Assembly (NCBI GenBank): GCA_937146805.1 | Contig: CAKZRR010000034.1 | Location: 1 to 38,355, forward strand | Source: an uncultured Owenweeksia sp. | GTDB lineage: Bacteria; Bacteroidota; Bacteroidia; Flavobacteriales; Schleiferiaceae | Length of the DNA: 38,355 nt | Direction: 5' to 3' | Shown here: positions 24,262-33,700 of the stretch, in pieces | Numbering within the stretch: position 1 is the first letter of the stretch | Layout: each line of letters begins with the position of its first letter | Position numbers and translations under genes: made by a program | Notes under the pieces: model-generated | The model's input: the letters and a program-made list of their open reading frames with translations, nothing else | Database searches by the model: none | What the model was told of the DNA's origin: nothing

Positions 24262-26271
24262 TTAGAAGACATGAGTAATTGTAGAGTCCTTCACAATCTC
24301 CGGCAGAGTTACCTTCAAGCCTGGCGTTCTTTCCATTTCCCTTTTAATAGCAAACATAGCTGGTTCGTTGCGAGCCCAGCTTCTGCGGGCAATACCGTTG
24401 TTTACATCGTATAAAAGCATGTTTTCCAATCTCCGGTCTGCATCAGGAGTTCCATCCAGCAACATTCCAAAACCACCGTTTATTACTTCGCCCCAGCCTA
24501 CGCCACCACCATTGTGTATACTTACCCAGGTAGCACCTCTAAAGCTGTCGCCTATCACATTTTGAATGGCCATGTCAGCCGTAAACTGTGAACCATCGTA
24601 AATATTGGAGGTTTCGCGGTAGGGAGAATCCGTTCCACTTACATCATGGTGGTCTCTACCTAAAACTACAGGCCCAATCTTTCCATCTTTAATGGCTTTG
24701 TTAAATGCTTTTGCAATTTTGATTCTTCCTTCACTATCAGCGTACAGAATACGCGCTTGCGAACCCACCACCAATTTATTCTCACCAGCCGCTTTTATCC
24801 AACGGATGTTGTCTTCCATCTGTTGACTGATTTCACTAGGGGCGGAGGCGGCCATCTCGCTTAATACTTCAGAAGCGAGTTTATCGGTAAAAGCCAAGTC
24901 CTCAGGTTTACCCGAAGTACATACCCAGCGGAAAGGGCCAAATCCGTAATCAAAACACATGGGTCCCATAATATCCTGCACATAGCTGGAGTATTTAAAC
25001 TCACGGCCAATAGTGGGATTTGGGTTCATCACATCTGCCCCTGCACGGCTGGCTTCCAAAAGGAATGCATTGCCATAATCAAAAAAGTAAGTGCCTTTAT
25101 CAGCATGCTTATTTACAGCTGCGGCATGTCGCCTTAAGGTTTCCTGAATTTTTTCTTTAAACAAATCGGGTTGTTCGGCCATTAAGGTATTGGCTTCTTC
25201 AAAGGAAATATCAACAGGATAATAACCTCCTGCCCATGGGTTATGCAGTGAAGTTTGATCGGAGCCCAAGTCAATATGAATTCCTTCTTTATCAAAGACT
25301 TCCCAAACCTCCACTACGTTGCCTTCATAGGCAATGGAAACGGTTTCTTTAGATTCTTGCGCTTTTCGTACACGAGCCACTAGTTCCGAAATATCATCAG
25401 TAATTTCATCTACCCAACCTTGTTCATGACGTTTGCGCGATGCTGCAGGATTAACTTCGGCCGTTACCGAAATACAGCCCGAAATATTAGCCGCTTTGGG
25501 CTGTGCGCCACTCATCCCGCCAAGGCCTGCCGTTACAAATAAGGCGCCCTCACCTGGGGCTTTGCCAATTTTGCGTAAAGCATTAAGCACTGTAATGGTA
25601 GTGCCATGCACTATACCCTGCGGGCCAATGTACATATAACTTCCAGCTGTCATTTGCCCATATTGGCTTACGCCTAATGCGTTCATCTTTTCCCAATCAT
25701 CTGGTTTACTGTAGTTGGGAATCGTCATGCCATTAGTAACCACAACACGTGGCGCATCTTTATGCGAAGGGAATAAGCCCATGGGGTGACCGCTGTACAT
25801 ATGCAGGGTTTGGTCTTCGGTCATTTCGGCCAAATACTGCATGCTCACTAAGTACTGCGCCCAGTTTTGAAATACCGCACCGTTACCACCATAGGTAATT
25901 AGCTCATCCGGGTGTTGCGCTACCGCAGGGTCCAAATTATTTTGAATCATCACCATAATGGCACGTGCTTGGTCGCATTTCCCGGGGTACTCACTTATAG
26001 GGCGAGCATACATTTCATATTCGGGCTGAAAGCGATACATATATATGCGACCGTATTTTTTTAATTCATCAGCAAATTCAGTAGCTAGCTCTTGGTGCCA
26101 AGACTTTGGGAAATAGCGCAAAGCATTTTTCAGAGCCAATATTTTTTCCTCATTACTTAAAATATCCTTGCGCTTGGGCGCATGGCTTACCTGTGTGTTA
26201 AGTGCTCCGGGAGCTGGTAGTTCGGTGGGTATTCCTGCTGCAATTTGGGTTTGAAAGGTGCGTATATCCAT
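24262..26271 (-). CDS. hutU: Urocanate hydratase (urocanase)
   Basis: Start placed at ATG 26271 (MDIRTFQTQIAAGIPTELP), which fits the family start better than the ATG at 26313. 669 residues, the size usual for the Bacteroidota form (E. coli-type enzymes are near 555). It adds water to urocanate with tightly bound NAD as cofactor, the second step of histidine breakdown. Landmarks: GLGGMSGAQPKAA in the NAD-binding region, GRDHHDVSGTDSPYRETSN with the conserved active-site surroundings, and GVGWGEVINGG. No other hut genes are adjacent, so the pathway is split in this genome or lies outside the window. Confidence 0.96.
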   Translation of the reverse strand: MDIRTFQTQIAAGIPTELPAPGALNTQVSHAPKRKDILSNEEKILALKNALRYFPKSWHQELATEFADELKKYGRIYMYRFQPEYEMYARPISEYPGKCDQARAIMVMIQNNLDPAVAQHPDELITYGGNGAVFQNWAQYLVSMQYLAEMTEDQTLHMYSGHPMGLFPSHKDAPRVVVTNGMTIPNYSKPDDWEKMNALGVSQYGQMTAGSYMYIGPQGIVHGTTITVLNALRKIGKAPGEGALFVTAGLGGMSGAQPKAANISGCISVTAEVNPAASRKRHEQGWVDEITDDISELVARVRKAQESKETVSIAYEGNVVEVWEVFDKEGIHIDLGSDQTSLHNPWAGGYYPVDISFEEANTLMAEQPDLFKEKIQETLRRHAAAVNKHADKGTYFFDYGNAFLLEASRAGADVMNPNPTIGREFKYSSYVQDIMGPMCFDYGFGPFRWVCTSGKPEDLAFTDKLASEVLSEMAASAPSEISQQMEDNIRWIKAAGENKLVVGSQARILYADSEGRIKIAKAFNKAIKDGKIGPVVLGRDHHDVSGTDSPYRETSNIYDGSQFTADMAIQNVIGDSFRGATWVSIHNGGGVGWGEVINGGFGMLLDGTPDADRRLENMLLYDVNNGIARRSWARNEPAMFAIKREMERTPGLKVTLPEIVKDSTITHVF

Positions 26272-26462
26272 TTTATTTTTTTCTGATAGTGCCAGTTTTT
26301 TTATCGAAACCATAAGGGCAATGTTTGCAACCGCTTTGGCAACAATGCCCGCGTTTTAGGTGATATTGTTCTGTAAAAACAATAAAGCCTTCTTTGCTAT
26401 AGTAAAAGTCTTCTTTTTCGAGCTTTGGCAAGGGTGTGTTTTTAAAAATGCAAAATTACATT

Positions 26463-27749
26463 TCAAATTTCATCAAACGCTTTGAAATAGGGGATTATCT
26501 TTATTTCAACTCCGTCTCGCTCCAGTTCGCCTTCTTCCTCGGCTGTTATGATGCTTCCGCTACTAAGCTTTAAAAATTTACAAGCTTCTACCAAACCACG
26601 TATTTCACGCTCTCGGGTGTTAGTTTCTTGCATTTTATAACAAACTTGTATGGCTTTCACAGGCATTTCCGATTGATAGACCACAAAATCACATTCGTAT
26701 TTATCTTTGTAATAGCTTATTTCTCGGCCTTCTTTTCGCAGTTGTATAAATACAAGATTTTCTAGTAGCAAGCCAAAGTTCTCGGAGTACTTATGATTCA
26801 TGGCCGTCATTAAGCCATGGTCTATAGCATAATACTTGGTGCTGGCGGTTAAATTTTTGGTAACCGATGCTTGAAGCTTATTGCAGCGCTGGAATAAATA
26901 TACGGTCTCGGCCATATCCAGCCATTCATACAAACTGTTTTTAGAAACTTTAAAACCAGCAGACTTCATCTCGTTGTATATTTTGTTTACCGAAGTAGGC
27001 TTGCTGATGTTGGCATATACTCGTTTTAGTAAAAACTTAAGCGCCTTAGGACTGCTGATAGCATAGCGTTCTACTAGGTCGCGGTACATCATGGTGTTAA
27101 AGTGCTCTTGCAGTATTTTGATGTTTTCTTGAGGGTTGAGGTGTATGTTTCCCGGAAAGCCACCCTGCTTTAGGTAGTAGTCAAATTCATTTTTCAGTTT
27201 GGCCTTAAAGGCGATGTCATGCCTGTTACCTTCCACTTTTTTGGCATGTAAGTACTCGCTAAAGGTTAAAGTAAACATTTCTATTGGATAGGAACGACCT
27301 CTTAATTCGGTGGCTATTTCGCGGCTAAGCAATTTAGAATTTGAACCACTTAAGTAGATATTGCTGCTGATGTTTTCAAATATGCGCGCCACAAATTTTT
27401 GCCACCCTTCTATAGCGTGCAATTCATCAAAAAAGAAATGAACCTCGGATAGGTCTCGGTTGGGGTAAAGCTCTTGCCAGGCTACTAATAGTTCGTTTAA
27501 GCTGCTGCTAGAATGCGCGATGCGTTCATCTTCAAAATTTATAAAAACGATGTCTTTTCGGTCTATTCCTTTTTGAAGTAATTGACTGGCGCATAAATGT
27601 AATAGACTGGTTTTGCCGCAGCGCCTTGGGCCAGTTATCACCAACATTTGTGGTATGTGGCTAGGTATATTGTAGGCTCTTTCAAAAAGGGGGCGTTTCC
27701 CTAAGCGAGTTTGATTGAATACTATTATCTCTTTAAAGGTGTCCTTCAT
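26463..27749 (-). CDS. AAA+ ATPase with nuclease-like C-terminus (AAA_14/DUF4143 family), second copy
   Basis: 428 residues. Walker A GPRRCGKT (40-47), Walker B HFFFDELHAI with the catalytic pair at 108-109, sensor Ser in IYLSGSNSK. The C-terminal half has the DUF4143 pattern (YYAIDHGLMTAM, ENLVFIQLRKEG) and the core CDFVVYQSE ... AIQVCYKM of a PD-(D/E)XK-like fold. This region lacks a clear Lys next to the second acid, so nuclease activity is uncertain. Same family as the ATPase at 13542 but of clearly different sequence, so a paralogue, not a recent duplicate. Two direct repeats lie in its promoter region. Confidence 0.88.
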   Translation of the reverse strand: MKDTFKEIIVFNQTRLGKRPLFERAYNIPSHIPQMLVITGPRRCGKTSLLHLCASQLLQKGIDRKDIVFINFEDERIAHSSSSLNELLVAWQELYPNRDLSEVHFFFDELHAIEGWQKFVARIFENISSNIYLSGSNSKLLSREIATELRGRSYPIEMFTLTFSEYLHAKKVEGNRHDIAFKAKLKNEFDYYLKQGGFPGNIHLNPQENIKILQEHFNTMMYRDLVERYAISSPKALKFLLKRVYANISKPTSVNKIYNEMKSAGFKVSKNSLYEWLDMAETVYLFQRCNKLQASVTKNLTASTKYYAIDHGLMTAMNHKYSENFGLLLENLVFIQLRKEGREISYYKDKYECDFVVYQSEMPVKAIQVCYKMQETNTREREIRGLVEACKFLKLSSGSIITAEEEGELERDGVEIKIIPYFKAFDEI

Positions 27750-27782
27750 TTTTAATTACCTAAGATGCAAATGTATTAATTT

Positions 27783-27831
27783 ATCCTTTATTAAAGTTAA
27801 ATAATTATAAATTCATCCTTGCTTAAAGGAT
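27783..27831 (-). promoter_or_regulatory. Direct repeats upstream of the second AAA+ ATPase
   Basis: ATCCTTTATTAAAG (27783-27796) and ATCCTTGCTTAAAG (27815-27828) are copies of ATCCTTnnTTAAAG exactly 32 bases apart (about three helical turns). The second also forms the inverted repeat ATCCTT/AAGGAT (27815-27831). A partial copy (TCCTTAAAAG) lies at 27884-27893. Candidate operator of the ATPase and perhaps of the divergent PLP enzyme gene. Confidence 0.5.
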
Positions 27832-27871
27832 AAAAAATGTAAATGCAGGCTCGTAGAAAGGACAAAGTGTA

Positions 27872-27904
27872 TTGATAAATAAGTCCTTAAAAGATTAATA
27901 TTTG
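27872..27904 (+). promoter_or_regulatory. Candidate promoter of the PLP-enzyme gene
   Basis: TTG (27872-27874) and, after 22 bases, AATATTTG (27897-27904) loosely fit the Bacteroidota -33/-7 pattern, 29 bases before the start codon. The partial ATCCTT-type repeat lies in the spacer. Confidence 0.3.
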
Positions 27905-27932
27905 CAAAACAACTCGTTTAGCATTAACTACT

Positions 27933-28877
27933 ATGTTGCCATTTGAAAACATTAATGCTCCGCTACAATATTTAGATACTTTAAATGGGGTGGAGGTTTG
28001 GCTTAAGCGCGAAGACAAAATACACCCACAGATTAGCGGAAATAAATGGCGTAAACTCAAGTATTATTTTCAAGATTTTGAGAAAAGTGATAAAACCGAG
28101 ATACTCACCTTTGGAGGTGCTTTTTCGAATCATTTAGCAGCAGTAGCAGCAGCGGGTAAAATGGCTAAGGTGCCTACCCATGCTTTGGTAAGAGGAGAGG
28201 AGGTGAAAAGTAACCCTACCTTAGATTTTTGTCGAGCACAGGGTATGCTGATTGAGACTATCTCACGAAAACGATATGCTTTAAAGGATACTGATGATTT
28301 TAAAGAGGGTTTGGAAATACTTTTACCACAGGTATACCAAATTGCGGAAGGAGGAAAAGGAATTTTGGGCGTGAGGGGGTGCATTGAGATATTGGATGAT
28401 GTGCCCAGTAACTTTGATTACATAGCCTGCGCAGGCGGAACGGGAACTACTTTTTTGGGTTTGCTTTTAAGCGGATATAAGAGTGATTTTTGTTTATACC
28501 CAGCTTTAAAGGGAGGCGATTTTTTAAAAAAGGATGTAATAGCAATGCTCAATCAATTCCAATTGGTTTATAAACAGGAACTGGGCTATGTGCATTCCAA
28601 AAGTCGGTTAACGGTTCATAATGACTACCACTTTGGAGGTTACGCCAAAGTAAATGATGAATTAGTGCAGTTTATGAATGCGCTGTACAATCAGTATCAA
28701 CTAAAATTGGATCCCGTTTATACCGCCAAAATGCTTTTTGGTATTTTTGAAGATTGTAAAAAGGGTGTTTTTAAAAAAGGCACCAAATTACTGGCCATAC
28801 ATACTGGAGGGCTCCAAGGTATTGATGGGATGAATGAACAACTACGGAAAAAATCAAAACAGTTAATTTATGATTAA
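27933..28877 (+). CDS. PLP-dependent enzyme, ACC deaminase / D-cysteine desulfhydrase family
   Basis: 314 residues, the usual size. The PLP-binding Lys is Lys 38 in SGNKWRKLKYY; the substrate loop LTFGGAFSNHLAA and the phosphate-binding glycine loop CAGGTGTTFLG follow. Family members remove amino groups or sulfide from D-cysteine or 1-aminocyclopropane-1-carboxylate. Bacteroidota members near this form are usually annotated simply as this family, and the substrate cannot be told from the sequence. It overlaps the next gene by 8 bases, so the two are co-transcribed, although no functional link is evident. Confidence 0.9.
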   Translation: MLPFENINAPLQYLDTLNGVEVWLKREDKIHPQISGNKWRKLKYYFQDFEKSDKTEILTFGGAFSNHLAAVAAAGKMAKVPTHALVRGEEVKSNPTLDFCRAQGMLIETISRKRYALKDTDDFKEGLEILLPQVYQIAEGGKGILGVRGCIEILDDVPSNFDYIACAGGTGTTFLGLLLSGYKSDFCLYPALKGGDFLKKDVIAMLNQFQLVYKQELGYVHSKSRLTVHNDYHFGGYAKVNDELVQFMNALYNQYQLKLDPVYTAKMLFGIFEDCKKGVFKKGTKLLAIHTGGLQGIDGMNEQLRKKSKQLIYD

Positions 28878-29760
28878 GAACTTTCTACTCTCTATGGTTT
28901 TATTGAGCTCAGGTATGGCTTCGGCTAGCCAAGCCCACAAACATTACATTAAAAAATACCGTGAAATTGCCATGAGCGAAATGCGTATTTATGGTATTCC
29001 AGCTAGTATTACTCTGGCACAGGGTATGTTAGAGTCGGGTTTAGGTAAAAGCTACTTAGCAGAAAGTGCCAACAATCATTTTGGCATAAAATGCCATACG
29101 GGTTGGGAGGGCAAAAAAGTATATCATGATGATGATGAAAAAGGCGAGTGCTTTAGATCGTATCCCAATGCCGAGGAAAGTTATAGAGACCATTCCTTGT
29201 TTTTAACAGGGCGTTCGCGCTATGCTTTTTTGTTTGAAGGGTCTCCTACTAATTATAAGGCTTGGGCCAGAGGTTTAAAAAAGGCGGGCTATGCCACTAA
29301 TCCTAATTATCCAAAATTATTAATTAGCCTTATTGAAGCCCATCAATTAGATAAATACGATTTGGAGGCTTTAGATGGTGATACTACTAAGTTTAGCAAA
29401 GGTGCCAATGTAGTAGAGCTAAGTCCTATTAAACTTTCGCCTAACAACGTAGAGTATGTGGTGGTAAAGGAAGGAGACACGTTTGAGAGCTTGGCTGTAA
29501 AACACGATCAACGACCTAATAGATTATTGGCTTACAATGATTTGCAATGGGATAGCGAAATAAAACCGGGTGATGTAATTTACCTTCAGCCAAAGCGTAA
29601 AAAAGCCGGTTTGCGTATCGAATATCACACGGTAAAAGCGGGAGAAACAATGCACAGTATAGCACAGCAATATGCCATTCAGTTAGAAGCTTTATACAAG
29701 CGTAATAAGATGAATGTTGGCCAACAACCTACCGAAGGGCGGGTGCTAAAGTTGCGCTAA
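28870..29760 (+). CDS. Glucosaminidase (GH73) with two LysM domains
   Basis: 296 residues. Signal peptide 1-19 (ends SGMASAS). The GH73 N-acetylglucosaminidase domain (about 25-160) shows ITLAQGMLESGLGKSYLA with the catalytic Glu 55, NHFGIKC and the motif YRDHSLFL ... WARGLKKAGYATNPNYP. Two LysM peptidoglycan-binding domains follow (about 196-240, VVVKEGDTFESLAVKH; and 250-296, HTVKAGETMHSIAQQY). It cuts the glycan strands of peptidoglycan and probably acts in cell division or wall remodelling. Coupled to the PLP-enzyme gene by an 8-base overlap; convergent with the large lipoprotein gene, which ends 5 bases away. Confidence 0.95.
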   Translation: MIKNFLLSMVLLSSGMASASQAHKHYIKKYREIAMSEMRIYGIPASITLAQGMLESGLGKSYLAESANNHFGIKCHTGWEGKKVYHDDDEKGECFRSYPNAEESYRDHSLFLTGRSRYAFLFEGSPTNYKAWARGLKKAGYATNPNYPKLLISLIEAHQLDKYDLEALDGDTTKFSKGANVVELSPIKLSPNNVEYVVVKEGDTFESLAVKHDQRPNRLLAYNDLQWDSEIKPGDVIYLQPKRKKAGLRIEYHTVKAGETMHSIAQQYAIQLEALYKRNKMNVGQQPTEGRVLKLR

Positions 29761-29764
29761 TTTA

Positions 29765-32398
29765 CTATTGCACCCGGTAGCACACTAGGCTGCCATCATC
29801 TGTAAGGGTTACAATGTTAATGCTGCCATCTTGCTTTAACGAGCCCATATCAAATGGCCCTTGCGCAAAAATAGGGAAGCCATCTACCAATTCACCATTT
29901 TTAGTAAATAGGCTAATTTCTTGAGCATGTTCACTGTAAGCCGCGGCATAAAACTCTCTACCAAAAATCATAACCTTGGGTAAAGCTGAAATGTCATTAT
30001 TTAGCTCTACGCTCCACGGTTTTTCACTGCTTTTAACAATTAGATTTTCATCGTGGGCAAACACATATTTATCGTCAAAATAAACAAAGTAATCGGCCGG
30101 TTTATCGCTGTCTAAAAACAAGGCATCGGTAGTCCCTCCGGGATGAATGGCGTATAGTTTTCCATCGGCACCGTTGGCTAAAATCTCAGACTTAGCTAGA
30201 GTTTTAGCCGTTTTTATAAAGAAAGGAGATTGTAATTGAGGTAAGTCCTTGATACCTTTAAAACGCTCTTCGCCCTTTCGGTTAAGCTGGCGAAGTGTAC
30301 CGTCTTTACCCAAAACTACTATTACATCTTTACCAGCTACTGCAAAGTGCTGCGGCTTGCTTATTAAATCTGAGCCATGGCTTTTATTGTTCCAGCCCTT
30401 TACTTGTTTTCCTTCAATACTATAGTTGTATAGCTTGGAGCCTACCGGAACTACCATTCTGTAATTTCGCGCTTTATCGTAATCAAAAATACCTGCCGGT
30501 GCCGTAGCTTTTGCTGCCAGTTTAACTGGGAAATTTTCAACATTTCTACCTAGTCTATCCAGTACATATAATTGCGAAGTGGTATTAAATACCATTTGCA
30601 GTTTGTTGTTTTTGAATAAATCTACTTGTTGTATTTCTCCTAAAATGGGGCCATCCAATGCAGTGCTCCACTTCAACTCACCTTTATAGTTTACCAAATG
30701 AAGTACGTTTTTATCATCCTGTACCACCACATCATATTTACTGTTACTGTGGTTTTTTACCAGTTGAGGTTCGCGGCTTAAATTGGTGCCAATAGGTACA
30801 TTCCATAGCCGTACCACGCTTTCCTTTTTGGGTGTATCATGATTTACATAAAGATTGATAAAAGCCGCATCTGCCGAATTTACATCTACCTGAAGAGCCG
30901 CCCAGCGTAAATTACTTAGCTGTTGCTGATTTTTTTCTAGCCATTGCGCATCTGACTTACCCAACAATTCGCTCAAAAGCGAGAAACAACCTGGGTTGGT
31001 GGCAATAACTTTTAGGTGTGATTTATTGGGGATTTTTTCTGAAAAGGCTACAAAGTCTACATCCTTAGCTAGTGTTTTTTCATCCAGTATATCATTGATA
31101 GCTCCTTTAAGTACAATCTCCTCTTCGGCAAACAAGGCATAGCCATTTATAAGCGTATAGTAGGGGTAATGTAGATTGTTAAACATGCTACCGTAAAAGC
31201 GTGGTAAAGCATTTTCAAAGCGTACCTTTTTAATAATCATTCCACGATAGCCATTTACAAAATCGGGTTTTGCAATAGAATCTAAGCCAATTTTAGCCAT
31301 TTCTTCATCACGAAACTTAAAATAGGCGAGGTAATTAACGCGACCATTTTGGCCCGCAGCGGTAAATAACCCCATTTCGGTGTCTACCCAATTTAGAAGG
31401 CTTTCGTTATGATTGAAGGGGATTTTTTCGAGTAACTTCTCGTACTTGCGCAAACGTCCTTGTCCTTGCAGATAGCTAGTGTAAGCGCGGTGGTTTTTTT
31501 CGGCATTACTAAAAGTTTGCGAAAGCCATAAGCCCGAGTTTTTGGGAATTATTTCTTGCCCTGTACTGGTTAACTTTTTACTTTGAGCCAAGCTACTTAG
31601 ATAATGTTTTTCCTCAGGCGGAAGCAATAAAAGCCCACTAAGAATAAGCTCTTTATTATACACTTGTAAATCTAACTCTGCCCATTTGCCCATACGTTTA
31701 AATGGGCTGGGTTTACTGTTGGGGAGCAATATGCTAATCCAATCGGGCAAGGCCTGTATGTTTACATATACATTGGCTAAATCCTTTTTATTACTGGTTT
31801 GTTGTAGCTTTTTAAAGGCGGGGTCGTCCGTAAGGCTCATTCCGCTTTTTAGTTGGCGGATGCTTTCTTCCACCAAATTAGACTGTGTGCTCATTAAGAT
31901 TAAACCATGCGTGGTGCTCACAAAATATTGCTCATCGCTATTGGTGGTTTGACTAAAAGAAAAAATGGTGGTTTCGGCATACGTTTTTTTACTAGCCGTA
32001 AACTTTTTGCTGAGGACTTTCCCGAGCTTCTTCTCGAAACCAGCGTCTCCTTTGCTAATAAACAAGGTGTTGTATTTTTCGGCACCGCTTAAGCATTGTG
32101 CTATTAAAACAGGTCTCGAGTCAAAAAACTCAGATAGGCTATCGGCATTAAATAGTGTGTAAAGCGGTTTTACTTTTTCTTGAAAGTGAAAAAAAGCAGG
32201 AACGCTGTCTACCTCTTGGTACAAACTGGTTTTGCTAATATCTTGAAGGGCTTGTAAAAACTGATCGGTTTCTACCAGAATCACGGAATTGGCCGGAGCT
32301 GCTTGGTAAATATCACTACTTTTTTCGGAGCCATCTTTTTGGCAGCTTAAGGTAAAGCCAATTGTAAGAAGCAGAGGTATAATGCGTTTGAAAATCAT
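29765..32398 (-). CDS. Large lipoprotein with DUF3352-like N-terminus and PQQ/propeller-like C-terminus
   Basis: 877 residues. Lipoprotein signal MIFKRIIPLLLTIGFTLSC (lipobox TLSC). The N-terminal half has the pattern of DUF3352-type proteins (APANSVILVETDQFLQAL early, then alternating alpha/beta units). The C-terminal third (about 545-877) has repeated blade-like units of a PQQ-like propeller (DDKNVLHLVNYKGELKWSTA, LDRLGRNVENFPVKL, GKDGTLRQLNRKGEE, ADGKLYAIHPGG). Function unknown; Bacteroidota homologues with this arrangement are uncharacterised surface lipoproteins. It is flanked by convergent and same-strand genes with no sign of foreign composition. Confidence 0.78.
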   Translation of the reverse strand: MIFKRIIPLLLTIGFTLSCQKDGSEKSSDIYQAAPANSVILVETDQFLQALQDISKTSLYQEVDSVPAFFHFQEKVKPLYTLFNADSLSEFFDSRPVLIAQCLSGAEKYNTLFISKGDAGFEKKLGKVLSKKFTASKKTYAETTIFSFSQTTNSDEQYFVSTTHGLILMSTQSNLVEESIRQLKSGMSLTDDPAFKKLQQTSNKKDLANVYVNIQALPDWISILLPNSKPSPFKRMGKWAELDLQVYNKELILSGLLLLPPEEKHYLSSLAQSKKLTSTGQEIIPKNSGLWLSQTFSNAEKNHRAYTSYLQGQGRLRKYEKLLEKIPFNHNESLLNWVDTEMGLFTAAGQNGRVNYLAYFKFRDEEMAKIGLDSIAKPDFVNGYRGMIIKKVRFENALPRFYGSMFNNLHYPYYTLINGYALFAEEEIVLKGAINDILDEKTLAKDVDFVAFSEKIPNKSHLKVIATNPGCFSLLSELLGKSDAQWLEKNQQQLSNLRWAALQVDVNSADAAFINLYVNHDTPKKESVVRLWNVPIGTNLSREPQLVKNHSNSKYDVVVQDDKNVLHLVNYKGELKWSTALDGPILGEIQQVDLFKNNKLQMVFNTTSQLYVLDRLGRNVENFPVKLAAKATAPAGIFDYDKARNYRMVVPVGSKLYNYSIEGKQVKGWNNKSHGSDLISKPQHFAVAGKDVIVVLGKDGTLRQLNRKGEERFKGIKDLPQLQSPFFIKTAKTLAKSEILANGADGKLYAIHPGGTTDALFLDSDKPADYFVYFDDKYVFAHDENLIVKSSEKPWSVELNNDISALPKVMIFGREFYAAAYSEHAQEISLFTKNGELVDGFPIFAQGPFDMGSLKQDGSINIVTLTDDGSLVCYRVQ

Positions 32399-32505
32399 GG
32401 GTGTGCACCTAATTATTTGTGCAAATTACGCGAATTTATGTGGCTGGTTTTAAGTCTAATTGCTCTTTTCCTACTTTTTTTTGAGCAACTAATTGTGCGT
32501 TAATT

Positions 32506-33117
32506 TTACTTAGAAAAAAGCTTAGTTTGATTAGCTAGTTGCCTAAAGGTTTGTCGGTGAATTGCAGAAGTACCTTGTTTCATAATTGCAGCACGGTGCT
32601 GCTTGGTTGGGTATCCTTTGTTTTGTAACCAACCATAGCCCGGGTATTTTACGTCCATTTCTTGCATATAGGCATCGCGGTGTGTTTTGGCTAAAACAGA
32701 AGCAGCGGCTATGCTTTTAAACCGGCCATCACCTTTTATCATACAGTGATGCGGAATACTGAGATAGGCGTTAAATCGATTGCCATCGATAAGAAGAGAC
32801 TCTGGCGCTGTTTTTAGTTTTTCGATGGCTCGATGCATCGCTAAAAAGGAAGCATTTAAAATATTAATTTCATCAATTTCCGCTGGGCTCACCATAGCAA
32901 TGGCCCAAGCAATGGCCTTTTTTTTGATAATGGGTTCCAAATAAAGGCGTTGCTTTTCGCTGATTTTTTTAGAGTCGTTGAGTAAAGGCTCGTTAAATCT
33001 GGCGGGGAGTATAACCGCGGCAGCTGTTACAGGTCCTGCTAGGCAGCCTCTTCCAGCTTCATCGCAACCAGCTTCAATCACTCCCTTTTCGTAATAATTG
33101 GCTAAATGGGGTTTCAA
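32506..33117 (-). CDS. rnhB: Ribonuclease HII
   Basis: Start proposed at TTG 33117, which overlaps the stop of the glycosyltransferase gene in TTGA; no ATG lies between it and the conserved domain, and the longer frame begins with TTG inside the neighbouring gene. 203 residues. The metal-binding acids are visible in [18 protein letters not shown] (Asp and Glu), LLIDGNRF (Asp) and the C-terminal [21 protein letters not shown] (Asp). It removes ribonucleotides misincorporated in DNA and RNA of RNA-DNA hybrids. A core gene, translationally coupled to the glycosyltransferase. Confidence 0.95.
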   Translation of the reverse strand: MKPHLANYYEKGVIEAGCDEAGRGCLAGPVTAAAVILPARFNEPLLNDSKKISEKQRLYLEPIIKKKAIAWAIAMVSPAEIDEINILNASFLAMHRAIEKLKTAPESLLIDGNRFNAYLSIPHHCMIKGDGRFKSIAAASVLAKTHRDAYMQEMDVKYPGYGWLQNKGYPTKQHRAAIMKQGTSAIHRQTFRQLANQTKLFSK

Positions 33118-33700
33118 TTTGCTAAGGTTTTTTGAATGCTCTCCCACATCATTTCGCTCGACTTTTGCCAAGTAAACAATTCAACCCTCTCCTTTCCTAG
33201 GTTTACTAATTTCTCACGAAGTTCGGGGTCACTAACTTTTTTCATAGCTTGCGCTATCTCCTCTAAATCATTGGGGTTACAGAGTAGAGCAGCCTTCCCC
33301 GCAACTTCAGGCATTGAGGTAGTATTAGAAGTGATTACGGGTACTTGGCATTTAAAAGCTTCAACAATGGGAATTCCGAAACCTTCGAAATGGGATACGA
33401 AAAGCAAGGCTGCACTTGCAGCTAACACACGGCTAAGAGCTGCGCCCTCTAACCTACCTATAAAAAGTATATCATTTTGATGGGGATGATTTTCATAAAC
33501 GTTTTGAATTTGTTCGTTCCAAAACATTTTTTCGCCTACAATTATAAATTTATTGGTGCCGCCATTGTTTCGGTACTTGCTATAGGCTTGCAGCATGCCA
33601 TCAATATTTTTGCGAGGATTTAAGGCGCCTACAAAAATGAAATAATCACTACCTCTTGCTACCGACTGTCTTACTTCATTTTTTTCTTCATTTCTAAAGC
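33114..33700 (-). CDS. Glycosyltransferase family 4, N-terminus missing
   Basis: The open frame runs back to about 33716. From about 33700 it reads [18 protein letters not shown], then [12 protein letters not shown], the start of the second Rossmann domain of GT4 glycosyltransferases. The donor-binding part is complete: [30 protein letters not shown], the [20 protein letters not shown] motif, and [16 protein letters not shown]. Only the C-terminal domain (about 195 residues) is present; normal proteins have about 370. The N-terminal domain is replaced by the end of an unrelated TPR gene, which overlaps it around 33671-33716, so this is a broken gene or a join. Such enzymes add sugars to surface polysaccharide or O-antigen. 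Confidence 0.85.

Noticed and set aside
26321-26352. Imperfect hairpin GGGCAATG ... AATGCCC upstream of hutU
   Set aside because: Stem interrupted, no T-tract, no known regulator site; too weak to call.
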